NCBI GenBank assembly: GCA_963210315.1
Contig: OY723242.1
Location: 2,232,001-2,296,000, forward strand
Length of the DNA stretch: 64,000 nucleotides
Direction of reading: 5' to 3'
Source: Rhynchopus euleeides
Taxonomy: Eukaryota; Euglenozoa; Diplonemea; Diplonemida; Diplonemidae
Of this stretch, positions 11,611 through 23,109 are shown one piece after another. Below the pieces are notes generated by a model that was not told the DNA's origin, did not search any database, and worked only from the letters and a program-made list of their open reading frames with translations. Position numbers and translations under genes: made by a program. The stretch's first letter is position 1. Every line of letters starts with the position of its first letter.

Positions 11611-14600
11611 ATGGGTGTCGGCGTGAGTCTCGAGGCAGAGGACGCTGTGTGCCGCTTCAAATCAGGAGGTCTCCTGGAGTGGGCGAAGGGAGCCACACAG
11701 GCACGTGCACAGCTGGTCGAGCAGGAGCCGCTCACATGGGAGGCTGCGTGGTCGCAGTCGGACGCGGCACGTCAGGGGCGCGCCTTAGACCTCGCGGGGC
11801 TGGAGTGGGTCGGAAAGTCGCCCGAACGCGACCTCACCGAGCAGGAGTCCTCAGCAGTCGCCGCAGGGCTCCGGGCAATCAACGAGGTTTATCTCACTGC
11901 CTCCTTCCTGCCATGCAACGGCACTCTGGCCAAAGCCTTTTCGGACCTCATGCGCAAGCAGCTCACCACCGCGCCTGACGAGCAGGCATGGTGCGCCAGC
12001 ATGCACGCCCTCCACGACTCGCTGTACTCCTACACCGCATCGTTTGCCAACGACGCCTCCAACGAGACGCTCTTCCGCTATGCCGTGCCTGAGGCCGACC
12101 GGGCTGCGCTCCCCCAGCACCCCGCAGCCAGCCCCGACAGCCCTGCGCACAGCACGGGCAGGCAGAGCCCTGGCGGTAGCAGCTCTGCACCACCGGAGCA
12201 GTCGGCAGGCGATGGGGCATCGCCAGGCCCGCCAGAGGAGACCCCCACCCTGCTGGCGTCGCTGTGCGCTCTGGAGATCGCTGCCCACAAAGATGTGGTG
12301 TTCCTGAGGTGCCCCCGGCAGCGCGACGCCGCGGTGCAGGCCATCGCGGCCTACGTCAAGACAGTCGGGTGCCACTTCAAGCGCATCCCGCACGGCACGG
12401 GGTTCGGCTTCACCGCTGTGGAGGTCCCGCTGTGTTTCGAGATGCAGCACGCCACGCATTCCTACCTCTGCCTGGGGGTGCCGAAGGAGCGGCTCGTCCC
12501 TCTCGACCCGCCTGCCGACAGCATCCCGGGGCGCAGCTTCGGCGCCTTTGTGTGCGGGGAGAGCTTCCCGTCGTGCCCAGCGGGGCGCGCAGTGGAGGCG
12601 GCTGTGGGGTGCGAGACGGGGGCGACGTACGTCCTGCCCGCCAGCGATGCCGTGCACCACAGCATCGCAAGCGAGGGTGCCGCGCTCCCGCTGAATGCGG
12701 CGCTTGCGCTGTGCACCTGCTGCGCCGTGTTCGAGGGGGCAGACACCTCACAGAAGGAGGCCCTGCTGGGGAGCAACCTCGACGGGGCAGTCGATGCTGT
12801 GAGGTCATGCGTCGCAGCGGTGGCACCCGGCGAGGCGGCTCTTCACGCAGCACTGGGGGTCATGTTTGAGGCTACCGGCTGTGCCGCCTTCAAAACCCTC
12901 GGGTACTCCGAATCGACGCGGTGCGCGGTGCGCAAGCTTCTGTACATCGAGGCGATGGCGGTGGCGGCGTCGGATGTGTGGCTCACGCGGTGCAGCGGTG
13001 CCGCAAACCCCACCACCGAGTCGCACCTCGCGCTGTGGAGCGAGATCCTGAAGTCGCGCGACAAGGCTTTCTGGCACGGCAGCGTGGGGCCCGCGGCTTC
13101 GCGGCTGTTCTGCACAGAGCTGGGGAGGTTCAAGCTGACCAACGAGCTCATCAAAGGCATCAAGCGCAGGTTCTGCGCCCTCACTGGTGCCGTCACACAG
13201 GGCGGCGTCGCCACGCAGCTCGTGGCTGTGACGCGCGGCAGCGCGCCCGCCGCGGTGTCGAGCTCTCTGCTGCGCCTCCTCTGTGCCCACCCCGACCGCC
13301 TGGCGGATGTCTTCACCCGCCACAGCCGCGAGCCGCCTGCGCCTTACACCCCAGTGTCCGTGGGGCTCGTGCAGGCCGCCGGCCTGCAGGCGGCCATCGC
13401 TGCGCGTGAGGCGAAGCAGCAGGGGGCCCTGCCGCTGCTGGTCCCTACCGCCGCCCTCTGCTACTTCGAGGGTGGGGCGGCACGCCTCTCGACACTGCTG
13501 GATGGGGTGAAGGCGGAGCTGGGCGCCACCGATGCGACAGGGGCTGCGGCGTTTGCGAATGAGGCTGCCCGCGTGCTGATCGACAGCCGCGCGCGCGCCT
13601 TCGTCGTGAACACCGCGCTCGATGCGGGGAAGCCTGAAGGGGCACTCGCGCTGTACACCGAGATGTATGGGGCAGACATCGAGGCGGTGGTGGCCTCCCT
13701 GCAGACCCCTCCCCCCAGCTGCGTCACTGCCGAACAGGCGGGGCGCATTGCTGCAATCCGACGCGAGGGTCTGGACCTGTGCGGCTGCCTGCTGTCCGAC
13801 GCAGGCGGCTCGCTGATGAACGCCAAGCGCTACACCGAGAGCGAGGAGTGCCTCCGCGTCGCCACGCGGCTGCTGGGCGCAACGGAGTCCAAGGAGGCTG
13901 TGCTGACAAAGAGCAACCTCGGCGTGTGCCTCTACCAGCAGGGCGCACCCCGCCGTGCCGAGGCAATAGACGTCTACCGCGAGGTGCTGAAGGAGGCGGA
14001 GCAGCTGGAGGACAGCGACGATTCGCGCCGCGTGTCCGCGATGAACAACCTCGCCTCGCTGCTGTATTATGAGAACAGCCCGAAGCTGTGGGCGGAGTCG
14101 GAGACGCTCTACACCCAGGCGCTGCAGCTGAGCGGGCAGGACGTCCCGCCGGACGACACGCTTGCTCTGGGCTCCGCCAGCAGCAAGCCGATGGGCACCA
14201 GCGACGCCGACAGGATGCGCCGCAGCATGCAGGTCGTGAAGATGAAGCGCGCCACCTGGGCCTCCATCCGCATCCAGTGCATGTTCCGCAGACACCGCGC
14301 CCGCATCCAGCTCCGCAACTACCAGGGCTACCGCCACTCCGTCGCGGTGCGGCCCGCCGACGGGGCAGACGGCAGCACCCTCCCACCCGGCGTGTGTGGG
14401 ACGTACGTGCTGCTTCCCACAAGCCAGTGGACAGGCGCCTTCGGCGAGTGGGTGCAGGCCACGCCCGACGCGGCGCACATCCTGCTCGCAAAGAGGGCCG
14501 AGGGGCGCTACATCATCGCACCCCTCTCTGCTGGATGCAGCGCCGCGCTGGCAGACGCCGTGGCGCAGTCGCAGCCGGAGGGCACCCTGCCCTTCCCCAA

Positions 14601-17600
14601 GGCGCCTGAACAGGCGGCGGGGTGGCAGGCCGCGGGGTGCGCGCTGCAGCTCCGCCCCGCGAAGGACGCGCTGTGCCTGGAGGAGGAGGCTGCGAGGGAC
14701 GCGCTGTTCGCCGCATGCGCCTCCGACGCGATGTGCGTGCCCCTGCTGCTGCTGCAGCACGACGAGGAGGCACACCGCACCACCTCCCTCTGCGAGCCGC
14801 ACGCGCGCCAGCAGCTCGCAAGCGTGGAGGGCGGCGAGTGGCAGCAGCTCCTCGCCACCGTCGACACGACGCTGCGCGGCGCAGCCGCGCTGTCGGAGCA
14901 GCTGGATGAGGTGCAGGCCTCTGAGGCAACCCAGCGCGCTGCCGTGGAGGCGGACGAAACCACCGCAAGCTCCGCCTTCCCCCTCGCCCTGCAGGCTGAG
15001 GAGTGCGCCGTGTCCGCGCTGCGCGACATGCGCAGCACAGAGCACGGCGAGGCGCTCGCCCTCCTCCAGCTCCGCAGCGACGCGCAGCGCAGCCTCGAGG
15101 AGCTGGAGGAGGCTGCGGGCTGGACCCACATCGAATCCAGCCACCTCGCCGTGGCCGACTTCGGCAGGGCCGCCGAGGCACTCTGCAGCGGGGAGGCGGC
15201 AGCCCGCTTGCTGCTTGAGACTGCAGAGGAGCCCTGCGGCCTGGCGTCCCTCCTGCGGGCATCCGCAGAGTCGGAGGAGCTGGTCGGCCGCTGCGGCATC
15301 GCCCACGCCGAGGGGCAAGACTTCACAACATGCATCGAGGCGGACTGCGCTGCCGGGGTGATTGCAGCCGACGAGTGTGCCGAAAGGGCGGGCTTCGCCC
15401 GCCGCTTCGGAGAGGCCTCGCAAGCGGGCGCAGGACAGGCGCTCGAGGGTGACGAGTCGGAACAGCGCGCTGCTGTGGCGGAGGAGGAGTGCGCCGCCTG
15501 GTCTGGCGTGCTGCAGGCGCAGCACGGCGACGCGGAAGGGCTTGCCGCACTGCAGGGGCATGAGGAGTGCGAGGCTGAGGCGAGGCAGGCCGTCGCGGCG
15601 GAGGAGTGTGCCGAGAGGGGCGTCCTGCATGCGGGGTGTGCCGAGGGCCTGCAGGATGCCACCGCCGCCGAGTCTGCCGCGGAGGGGTGCCTGCAGGCTG
15701 CGGAGTGCGAGGAGGCTGAGGCGAGGCAGGCCATCGCGGCGGAGGAGTGTGCCGAGAGAGACGCCTTGCATGCGGGGTGTGCCGAGGGCCTGCAGAGCCT
15801 TGAGGGGTGCCAGGCTGCGGAGCGTGAGGAGGCTGAGGCGAGGCAGGCCATTACAGCGGAGGAGTGCGCCGACAGCAGCGCCCTCCACGCCGTAGAGGCT
15901 GCGGGCCGCGAGGAGGATGAGGCGAGGCAGGCCGTCGCGGCGGAGGAGTGCGCCGAGAGGGGCGTCCTGCATGCGGGGTGTGCGGAGGGCCTGCAGGATG
16001 CCACCGCTGCCGAGTCTGCCGCGGAGGGGTGCCTGCAGGCTGCGGAGCACGAGGAGGATGAGGCGAGGCAGGCCATCGCGGCGGAGGAGTGCGCCGACAG
16101 CAGCGCTCTCCGTGCCGCAGAGGCTGCGGGGGCCGAGGGGGTCGCACAGCAGCTCGCCGCTGCAGCTGCCGCTGCCGAGTCTGCCGAGGGGGACATGGCA
16201 CGCCACGCGTCTGCCTGCGACGAGCTGTGCGCCGCGGAGGCGCTGCAGCGCACCGCGCTCTGCGACGAATCTGCGGCGGCACTGCTGGACACCATCGCCC
16301 TCCCTGCCCTTCTCGACAGCGAGGCGGCGCTCCGCGCCGCCATCACACGCGAGGAGACGGACGCCCTGCAGCAGCAGCAGCAGACGCACGCCGCTGCCGA
16401 GGCTGCAGCTGCCACCACCTGCCAGGCTGCCGACGCCCTCCGCCTTCTGGAGGAGGAGGAGCAGGAGGTTCGCGGCGCCACAGCGCTGGAGGAGCTGCTC
16501 GCCCAGGCGCCCCTGCTGGAGCTCCACGAGTCTGCCGCGCGCGCTGCATCCGAGGAGGAGGCTGGGGCTGCGTCGGGGCAGCTTCTGCGTGCCGTCGCGG
16601 GGGATACACACGCCGCTGCGGTTGTCGACGCTGCTGCGCAGGAGTCTGCCGCGCGCGCCGCATTGGCGCACGACGAGGCGCTTCAGGCCCTCTGCCTGGC
16701 GGAGGATGAGTCCCACGGCTACATGCTGCTGGAGGAGGGTGGCCTGCGTCTCCAGCTGTCCTCCGGTCTCGCCGCGTTGCTGAGTGCAGCGGAGTGCTTT
16801 GCGGCGGAGGCGGCGGGGCGTGCCGACGCGGCTCTGGCCGCGCAGTGCGAATGGCACGGCCTGCAGGAGGGGTGTGGCAGGGGCTGTGTGGGGGCCGAGG
16901 AGGCGGCGGCGTTCGTAGCCCTGAGGCGCCACGCCTCTGCGGAGCGGCCCATCGACCCAGAGCTGCGGAAGGCGCTGCAGGAGCTTGAGGGCGAGGAGGA
17001 GGGCGAGAGGCATCGCGTTGGCGGGGTGGAGCGTGATACGTTGCTGCAGCTGGTATGGCGGTTTTGGGGGATGGGGGGGGGGTGTGGGGGTCGATACACA
17101 CACGCGTGCACCGTGTTGAAGGAGCATGCGATGCCCATGCGATCTCTTTGTTTCGAAACGCGCGCAACAACACCACACGCCGTGGCATTTTTCTGCAGAT
17201 CGACTTTGAAAATGCGAAGGCGAAGAAGAAGTTCTCCATCCGGATGCTGAAGCTCGAGGACTCCGAACGGATCCGCAGGTTTGAGGTATTCGCACATTCA
17301 GCTCTGCCCAGCAGCAATGCTGCACGGCTGACTCCTCCACACCACATCATCATCCGCACTGCCCTGCATTCCCTGCCCCTCCCCCCCACCCCCTCCTCCT
17401 GCACAGATCTTGGCGCACGAGCAGGAGTACGGCGCGCTCTGCGTCTACGCCACACTTGAGCTGGAACAGCAGGAGCTGCGCTGCCGTGGCGACATCTCCA
17501 CCACCCAGCAGGCTGACCACCTCTCGGATGTCGATGCGGAGTACCACAACAACATGGTGCCGCTTGTCCGTGCGGAGATGCTGCGCAGCATTCAGAACAC

Positions 17601-18363
17601 CTTCGACAGCGTGGAGGCGCTGCAGACGCGCCTCCGTTCCGACATAGTTATGGAGGAGGACACCTTCTGGCGGCAGGGGTTGTCGACGTTCCGCCACGCG
17701 CAGAAGCGGATGCTGTTGGAAGCCGAGGAGCAGGACTCGTCCCGCCAGTTCCGGGCGCGGGAGGCGGTGCTGCTGTTCAACATCGAGAGCTTCGAGGTGG
17801 TGTCCTCGCTGCAGGAGGAGGAGAAGCAGCTGCGGGTCGCGATGCGCTGCGATATGGAGCGCGAGACGCTCCTGACGACAAGCCGCGAGACGGCGAGGAG
17901 GGAGAAGGAGAGGGAGCCGCGGAGGAGCGTCCGCAACGCCGCGATATTCAACCACGAGCTGGAGACGCTGCTCCGGCGTGAGGAGGAGGACAGGGCGGAG
18001 ATCAAGGGGGAGTCGTATGGGCAGTTCTTCGACGTCAGGTCGCTCTTCTCGGAGCAGCACCCCCGCCCCGAGTCTGTTGCGAGGGCGCGGAAGGCGCGCC
18101 ACATCGCCCACTCGCATGCTAAGGCCAACCCGACGTCGCGCATGTCGGCAGGCGAGCGGCTCGTGTCTGCGGAGGAGACGTTCCGCCACACGATCCATTC
18201 CTCCGAGAGGCTTGCGTTCAACAAGCTGATGTGGACGGCGGAGCAGAACCACACCCGGGTTGTCATCAACCTTGTGAAGCTTGGGCGCGATTATGAGTAT
18301 TTCGGGCAGCTGATTCCGAAGAAGCCGGACAACGTTCCGCCGGCCTACTCGCGGCCAATGTGA
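11611..18363 (+). CDS. 2161-residue TPR/IQ/coiled-rod protein with N-myristoylation motif, three exons
   Basis: The exons are 11611-17052, 17199-17285 and 17407-18363; all junctions are phase 0 with GT-AG borders. The joined protein reads ...TLLQL|IDFENAK...IRRFE|ILAHEQEYG. The start MGVGVS matches the N-myristoylation consensus (Gly2, Ser6), suggesting membrane attachment. Residues 1-700 match no family I recognise. TPR-like repeats lie at about 739-840 (AMNNLASLLYYENS) and an IQ calmodulin-binding motif (IRIQCMFRRHRARIQ) at about 880-905. From about 1020 onward the protein is a long Ala/Glu/Cys rod; residues 1315-1500 hold five near-identical units (EARQAVAAEECAERG). The C-terminal 345 residues are charged coiled coil ending SRPM. 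I infer a scaffold at a membrane or cytoskeleton. The GC-rich code gives long shadow ORFs on the other strand. Confidence 0.88.
17053..17198 (+). other. Intron 1 of the TPR/IQ/rod gene, 146 nt
   Basis: The donor is CAGCTG|GTATGG and the acceptor GGCATTTTTCTGCAG|ATC. Reading through it gives a G-rich non-protein-like tail, while removal joins two helical segments in phase 0. Confidence 0.8.
17286..17406 (+). other. Intron 2 of the TPR/IQ/rod gene, 121 nt
   Basis: The donor is TTTGAG|GTATTC and the acceptor CTCCTCCTGCACAG|ATC. A competing donor at 17279 would shift the frame of the last exon, so 17286 is preferred. Confidence 0.75.
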
Positions 18364-18677
18364 TGCAGGGAGGAGGGGGGTGGGGGGGGGGGGGGGGTTG
18401 GGGGGGGGCTTCAGAAAGAGTGAGGCTGAGGGTGCAAAACACAACATGGGGGGGAGGGGGGGATGCCTGACTTGGGTTGGGTTGGCGGATGTTGTGATGA
18501 TGCACGATTCGAAGGGGGGGGAGAGGCTATGTGCTGCACCCACCCCGCGCCCCTCCCCCCTGACGAGAATTCGAAAAGGAGGTGGGGGGGGGGGAAGGTG
18601 TGCGTGGCTGTGGAGAAGAGAAGCTGAGAGGGGGGGGGGGGGCAAGGCTGGACAAATGCTGCATTTTAAAAATAAAA

Positions 18678-18755
18678 AACATAAAATAAAATAAAGTGCA
18701 ATAAAATGCAGTAAAGTGCAGTAAAATGCAGTAAAGTGCAATAAAGTGCAGGAGA
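18678..18755 (+). repeat. 10-bp minisatellite (TGCARTAAAR)n
   Basis: About six units of ATGCAGTAAA / GTGCAATAAA follow each other with alternating A and G. The same motif recurs at 19434-19470 and 36322-36350. Confidence 0.8.
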
Positions 18756-19431
18756 GCGTGTTGTAGGGGTGGCTCGGCGTGACGGTGGGCAGGACGCTGA
18801 CCTGCCGTGCCAGGGGACCCTGATCCGCCCACTCTGGCCAACACAAGGCCACCAAGGCAGTACCCCCGCCAGGCCCGCCCTGCTGCTGTTCGGCATGCTT
18901 GATGCTGCTTCCGAGCGCCGGGGCCAATCAGGCAGCAGGCGCACCCCAGCACCGCAGGCGCAGCAGGGCGGACCAGCACGGCGGTGTGCGGTGGGCAGTC
19001 CACCTTCCTCGGACGTTGTACAGCTGAGCTGATCTGGCGTACGGGTTCTTCACCATCCCGTTCGGGGAGGCTGGACATCAGAGCGGACTGAAAGCACTCA
19101 AAGCAGGACTGAAGCCAGGCGGAGGCCGCACCGATCAGGTCCTGCTAACCCACCGACCCAACATAGGCAGGGCACATCCATCCCGGCCTGCATTCTCTGC
19201 CGGAGCCTTGGTGCGTCCCTGTGACCTTCAGGAGAACCTCCGTGCAGGAGCGGTACTTTTTGCCATCTTCTGCGGGTTTGCGGCTGTCCGCAAACTTGCA
19301 GACGTGGCTGCACCTCTGTAAAGTGGGTGTGACTCCAGCATTTGGCCTGTCCATAGTGGTCCTCCCAGCTGTACGTATGCGAAGCCCAAGGCACCACTCA
19401 GGACCATGCACTTTATCCAAAAATCCGGAAA

Positions 19432-19592
19432 ATAAAATACAATAAAATGCAGTAAAATGCAGTATAATGGAGGATTCTTCATATTCCTGGATTTCCCGAA
19501 TTTCCTGGATTTCCCCCGGCCCCTTAGGCGATTTCAGGGCGGACAGGGCGGACATATCCGGACCGGAAATCCGGGTGTCCGGATGTCCGGGT
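19432..19592 (+). repeat. Minisatellite plus GGCGGACA block, shared with 36.25 kb in inverted orientation
   Basis: A CAATAAAATGCAGTAAAA patch is followed by ATAATGGAGGATTC and by GGGCGGACAGGGCGGACAT. The reverse complement of 36260-36350 shows the same order (TGCACTTTATTGGAGGATCC, then GGACAGGGCGGACAT). The copy runs into the assembly gap. Confidence 0.6.
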
Positions 19593-19792
19593 NNNNNNNN
19601 NNNNNNNNNNNNNNNNNNNNNNNNNNNNNNNNNNNNNNNNNNNNNNNNNNNNNNNNNNNNNNNNNNNNNNNNNNNNNNNNNNNNNNNNNNNNNNNNNNNN
19701 NNNNNNNNNNNNNNNNNNNNNNNNNNNNNNNNNNNNNNNNNNNNNNNNNNNNNNNNNNNNNNNNNNNNNNNNNNNNNNNNNNNNNNNNNNNN
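19593..19792. other. Assembly gap, 200 N
   Basis: There are exactly 200 undetermined bases, probably a scaffold gap of nominal length. It lies beside a GTCCGG-rich repeat, which probably broke the assembly. Confidence 1.
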
Positions 19793-20386
19793 ATTTTTGA
19801 ACCAGGCAAATTTTCGAAAATTGAAAAATTGGGGACACCAAAAGTCCCCAGAAAAATCTTCGACTTGGCCCTGGTGTTATCGACCCCCTGATATTTCGTG
19901 CCCTGTTCGTGCCCAAAAACCCGTTTGGGCCCCGTTTTTTGCGGCCCCCGTTTTCCCCGTTCCAGGAGCTCGTTGCCACGCAGTGGCGCAGAACGCACCC
20001 CAGAACACTCAATGCCGGGCTGGATACGGACAACTACTCTCCAGATTCGCTTGATTTTGCCCGTCGGTGGACCACCAGGGGTAACTTGAGAAGATCAGGT
20101 GGGCGGGGAAGCTGGGGCGGGGGCGGGTGAATCAACATTCAGGTTTCGGGCCCGGTGCCTGCGCGCATCCTGTCGTACTGTGGGGGGCGCAGCAGGTTTC
20201 TCCCATACTTTTCCAACGGGCTCTTCGCACAATGATATGTGCTCCACGAACAACAACACAACCAACTACAAGAAACCGCGCACTGGCCGGGGTAGAACTT
20301 GGTGGTCCAGGACCACGAACAGGTCCTGGGGCCATCTCATCACACCACCATCCACCATAGGAAATGAACCTTGGGGTCTTGCGGAA

Positions 20387-20872
20387 ATGCCTCGACTCGT
20401 GGTCGAGGTTTCCGTGATCACCAGCGCGCAGCGCCGTGTGATCCCGAAGGATCTGCCCGTGGGCATGACTGCACAGCTTGTGCAGACGACCCTCACAGAG
20501 AAGGGCTACCTCCCGTCCACTCCGGGATACCGGTTGCTGAAGCGGAACGACCTCTGGACGACAGAGTTTAAGGAGGTGGGTGAGGAGGTGCTCCCGTTCC
20601 TGCGGGAGAGCGACGTGGTGCTGGTGCAGTGCACCGAGCTGCCGAGCCCGTGGTCGCGGAAGGAGCTACGCCATAGGGTGTGCTCCCTGTCCCGCAACGG
20701 GATGCCGTGCTGCAACATACCGGCTGCTCCGCAATACAGCAGCAATAACCCCAGACTGAGGCAAAAGGATATGCGGGTGGGGCGGGGAACGGTCGGCATC
20801 GTGTTCTCTTGCGCACACTGGGGGAGTTTGAGTCCCCCTGCCAAGGTTGCTCTCCCCACCTGTTTGACGTAG
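20387..20872 (+). CDS. Short ubiquitin-like-domain protein, or first exon of a longer gene
   Basis: The ATG at 20387 (MPRLVVEVSVITSAQRRVIP) gives 161 residues to TAG. Residues 1-85 have the beta-strand, helix and strand rhythm of a beta-grasp/ubiquitin-like fold, resembling in outline the N-termini of the DUF4116 and ankyrin proteins in this window. The C-terminal third (after about residue 100) becomes Cys/Ser-rich and loses character just before a 31-bp satellite. The gene may therefore be truncated by repeat insertion, or this may be exon 1. A CACCACCATCCACCATAG tract precedes the start. Confidence 0.45.
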   Translation: MPRLVVEVSVITSAQRRVIPKDLPVGMTAQLVQTTLTEKGYLPSTPGYRLLKRNDLWTTEFKEVGEEVLPFLRESDVVLVQCTELPSPWSRKELRHRVCSLSRNGMPCCNIPAAPQYSSNNPRLRQKDMRVGRGTVGIVFSCAHWGSLSPPAKVALPTCLT

Positions 20873-20912
20873 ATCATATATCGGAACCCTCTCCTGGTGT
20901 TGGCCCACCAAC

Positions 20913-21228
20913 GTAGAGGTGTGGAAAATCCCGGGGCAACCTCGCAGAGGTGTGGAAAATGTCGGGGCAACCTCGCAGAGGTGTGGAAAATATCGGGGCA
21001 ACCTCGTAGAGGTGTGGAAAATCCCGGGGCAACCTCGCAGAGGTGTGGAAAATGTCGGGGCAACCTCGTAGAGATGTGGAAAATATCGGGGCAACCTCGT
21101 AGAGGTGTGGAAAATATCGGGGCAACCTCGCAGAGGTGTGGAAAATGTCGGGGCAACCTCGCAGAGGTGTGGAAAATGTCGGGGCAACCTCGTAGAGGTG
21201 TGGAAAATATCGGGGCAACCTCGTAGAT
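20913..21228 (+). repeat. 31-bp tandem satellite, about 10 copies
   Basis: The unit is 31 bp, with a GAGGTGTGGAAAAT core followed by CGGGGCAACCTCG. Copies differ at two or three fixed positions (GT/GC, CCC/GTC/ATC). The array is flanked on both sides by GGTGTTGGCCCACCAAC (20896-20912 and 21241-21257). There are no unique spacers, so it is not CRISPR-like. Confidence 0.95.
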
Positions 21229-21466
21229 GGTGTTATCTTTGGTGTTGGCCCACCAACACCAAAGAGAAACCCTCAGCGAGACGGCACTCCTTTAACGTCC
21301 TCCAGCCGACCTAAACAGGCCAGAACGGGACAATACATGCCTGTCCGGGTCTATCCGGGCCGATACATGCACAAAATTCACGCGAAATTTGGGTGGTTCA
21401 TGAAAACCACAGGCAATACGTGAAAAATCCCACCAGAGCATTTTATAGGGGGTCTAAAGTGAGGCC

Positions 21467-22660
21467 AATCCTCACATTTAAGGGAAAAAAAAAAGATTTC
21501 CGGGAAAAATCCGGGGTGGTGGTGGAAAACTGGTGGCGGCTGGCAGCCTCGCAGATGAGTGGACTCATGTTCAGTCAGACTGCGAGCAACTTACCCGACC
21601 GGTTTTCTGTCCAGTTTCTTTGTCAAACCCCGAGAAAACGCAGGTCGCGAAGGGACGGACGTTCACTACCGTGGCCTCCGGCGGCTGGGGGGCTCCGCCC
21701 CCCAGACCCCCCTGTGCTGTATACCTGTCTTGGACCAAACCCTTTGGGGTCCCATCAAGGAATGGGATGCAGCCCACCCTGTGTAGCCCCTGGAGGACGC
21801 AGCCAGCTCATGCAGAATCTGTACCCACGGAAGGAACAGCCCGGGATCTGTACTCCCGGAAGAAACAGATGTTCACTACCGTGGCCTCCGGCGGCTGGGG
21901 GGCTCCGCCCCCCAGACCCCCCTGTGGCATGTGCCTGTATTGTATCCAAGTCCTTGCGCGCCCGGGTCTGCGGCAGATCGGTCCCGAAATCCATTTTTTG
22001 GACTAACCTCCGGCACCCGAGGCTGGACCCGATCACTGATCCCTGAGAGAGGAACCGGGAGGTGACCCATTCACCACAAGACTCGCTTGCCAGGGGGTCC
22101 GCCAAAAAATCGGGGAACGCCTCACATTTAAGCCCAAATGAGCGTAGATTTTGCCCCTATAAAATGCCCTGCTCACATTTAAGGAAAAAAAAGATTTCCG
22201 GGAAAAATCCGGGGGGGGAAAAACTGGTGGCGGCTGGGCAGCCCGGCAGCTGAGAGTGGACTCATGCCCACAGACTGCGAGCAACTTACCCGACCGTTTT
22301 TCTGTCCAGTTTCTTTGTCAAACCCCGAGAAAACGCAGGCCGCGAAGGGGCGGACGTTCACTACCGTGGCCTCCGGCGGCTGGGGGGCTCCGCCCCCCAG
22401 ACCCCCCTGTGGCGTGTGCCTGTACTGTATACAAGTCCTTGCGCGCCCGGTCTGCGGCAGATCGCTCCCGAAATCCATTTTTTGGACTAACCTCCGGCAC
22501 CCGAGGCTGGACCCGAGTACTGATCCCTGAGAGAGGAACCCGGAGGTGACCCATTCACCACAAGACTCGCTTGCCGGGGGGTCCGTCAAAAAATCGGGGA
22601 ACGCCTCACATTTAAGCCCAAATGAGCGTAGATTTCGCCCCTATAAAATGCCCTGACTGT
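21467..22660 (+). repeat. Tandemly duplicated repeat with GGGGGGCTCCGCCCCCC hairpin
   Basis: Two related blocks follow each other (21467-22165 and 22170-22660). Both begin CCTCACATTTAAGG and end in CCCTATAAAATGCCCT. The first also carries an extra internal copy of the hairpin module. The 8-bp-stem hairpin CTGGGGGGCTCCGCCCCCCAG... lies at 21685, 21895 and 22380. An inverted single copy sits at 34604. No protein is convincingly encoded; the similar ORFs are shadows of the duplication. Confidence 0.85.
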
Positions 22661-23109
22661 GAGCGTTCCAAAAAAAAAAGTGGGAGAAACTGACCAAACG
22701 AGGACTACTCTTTGGCACAGCCTCGCGATGTCCCCTGAGTTTGCGCGGCATCACACGTGGGTGTGGAAGGCTGTCTGCCAAGACACTTTGTGGACCGTCA
22801 GAGGAGCAACGGGGGCGTGTGACGGTCTGGCAGGTGGTGTGCTCGGTAGGGCTCCCCGCAAACCCCTGGGGGTCGGGGTGGGGGTGGGGGTTATGTTTTT
22901 CTTCAGGATTAGCGCCCAGGCAATGGCAGTAGTAGTTGTAGCCCTGCATGCCCTCCCTCTCCCCCCCAGGATTGTTTTGCCCGCCAAGCCCGGGCAGGAA
23001 CCAGGTCAGTCTGCCACAAGTGCTGGGTAGCCTCGAGGCGCGCGCACGCACACAACCTCACCACTGCAGGGTGTCTTTTAACCCCCGCCTCGCAACGCTG
23101 TCCAACAGA
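22661..23109. other. Upstream region of the ankyrin gene
   Basis: No gene is supported. A CTCCCTCTCCCCCCCAG|GATTG tract at 22951-22974 looks like a splice (cis or spliced-leader) acceptor about 140 nt before the ATG. Confidence 0.4.

Larger units (their letters stand above)
18364..20386. other. Repeat-rich intergenic stretch
   Basis: There is no supported gene. The region contains G homopolymer blocks (18373-18412, 18585-18645), two TGCARTAAAR minisatellite patches, a GTCCGG-rich block beside the assembly gap, and at 20148 a GGGCCCGGTGCCTGCGCGC block that recurs at 34477. Confidence 0.6.

Noticed and set aside
14508..16481. 657-codon Ser/Ala/Cys-rich minus-strand frame
   Set aside because: It is the complement of the repeated GAGGAG/GCCGC rod codons. 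It has no ATG context and no motif.
12805..17340. 1511-codon open frame on the minus strand opposite the TPR/IQ gene
   Set aside because: It is a shadow produced by GC-rich codon use of the plus-strand gene. It crosses both introns and has a Leu/Arg/Gly/His-rich composition without domains.
18527..19078. 183-codon minus-strand ORF
   Set aside because: It depends on translating the 10-bp minisatellite (LHFTAFYC-type repeats) and G-run complements.
20913..21228. CRISPR-like regular repeat
   Set aside because: The 31-bp units are contiguous without spacers, and the setting is eukaryotic.
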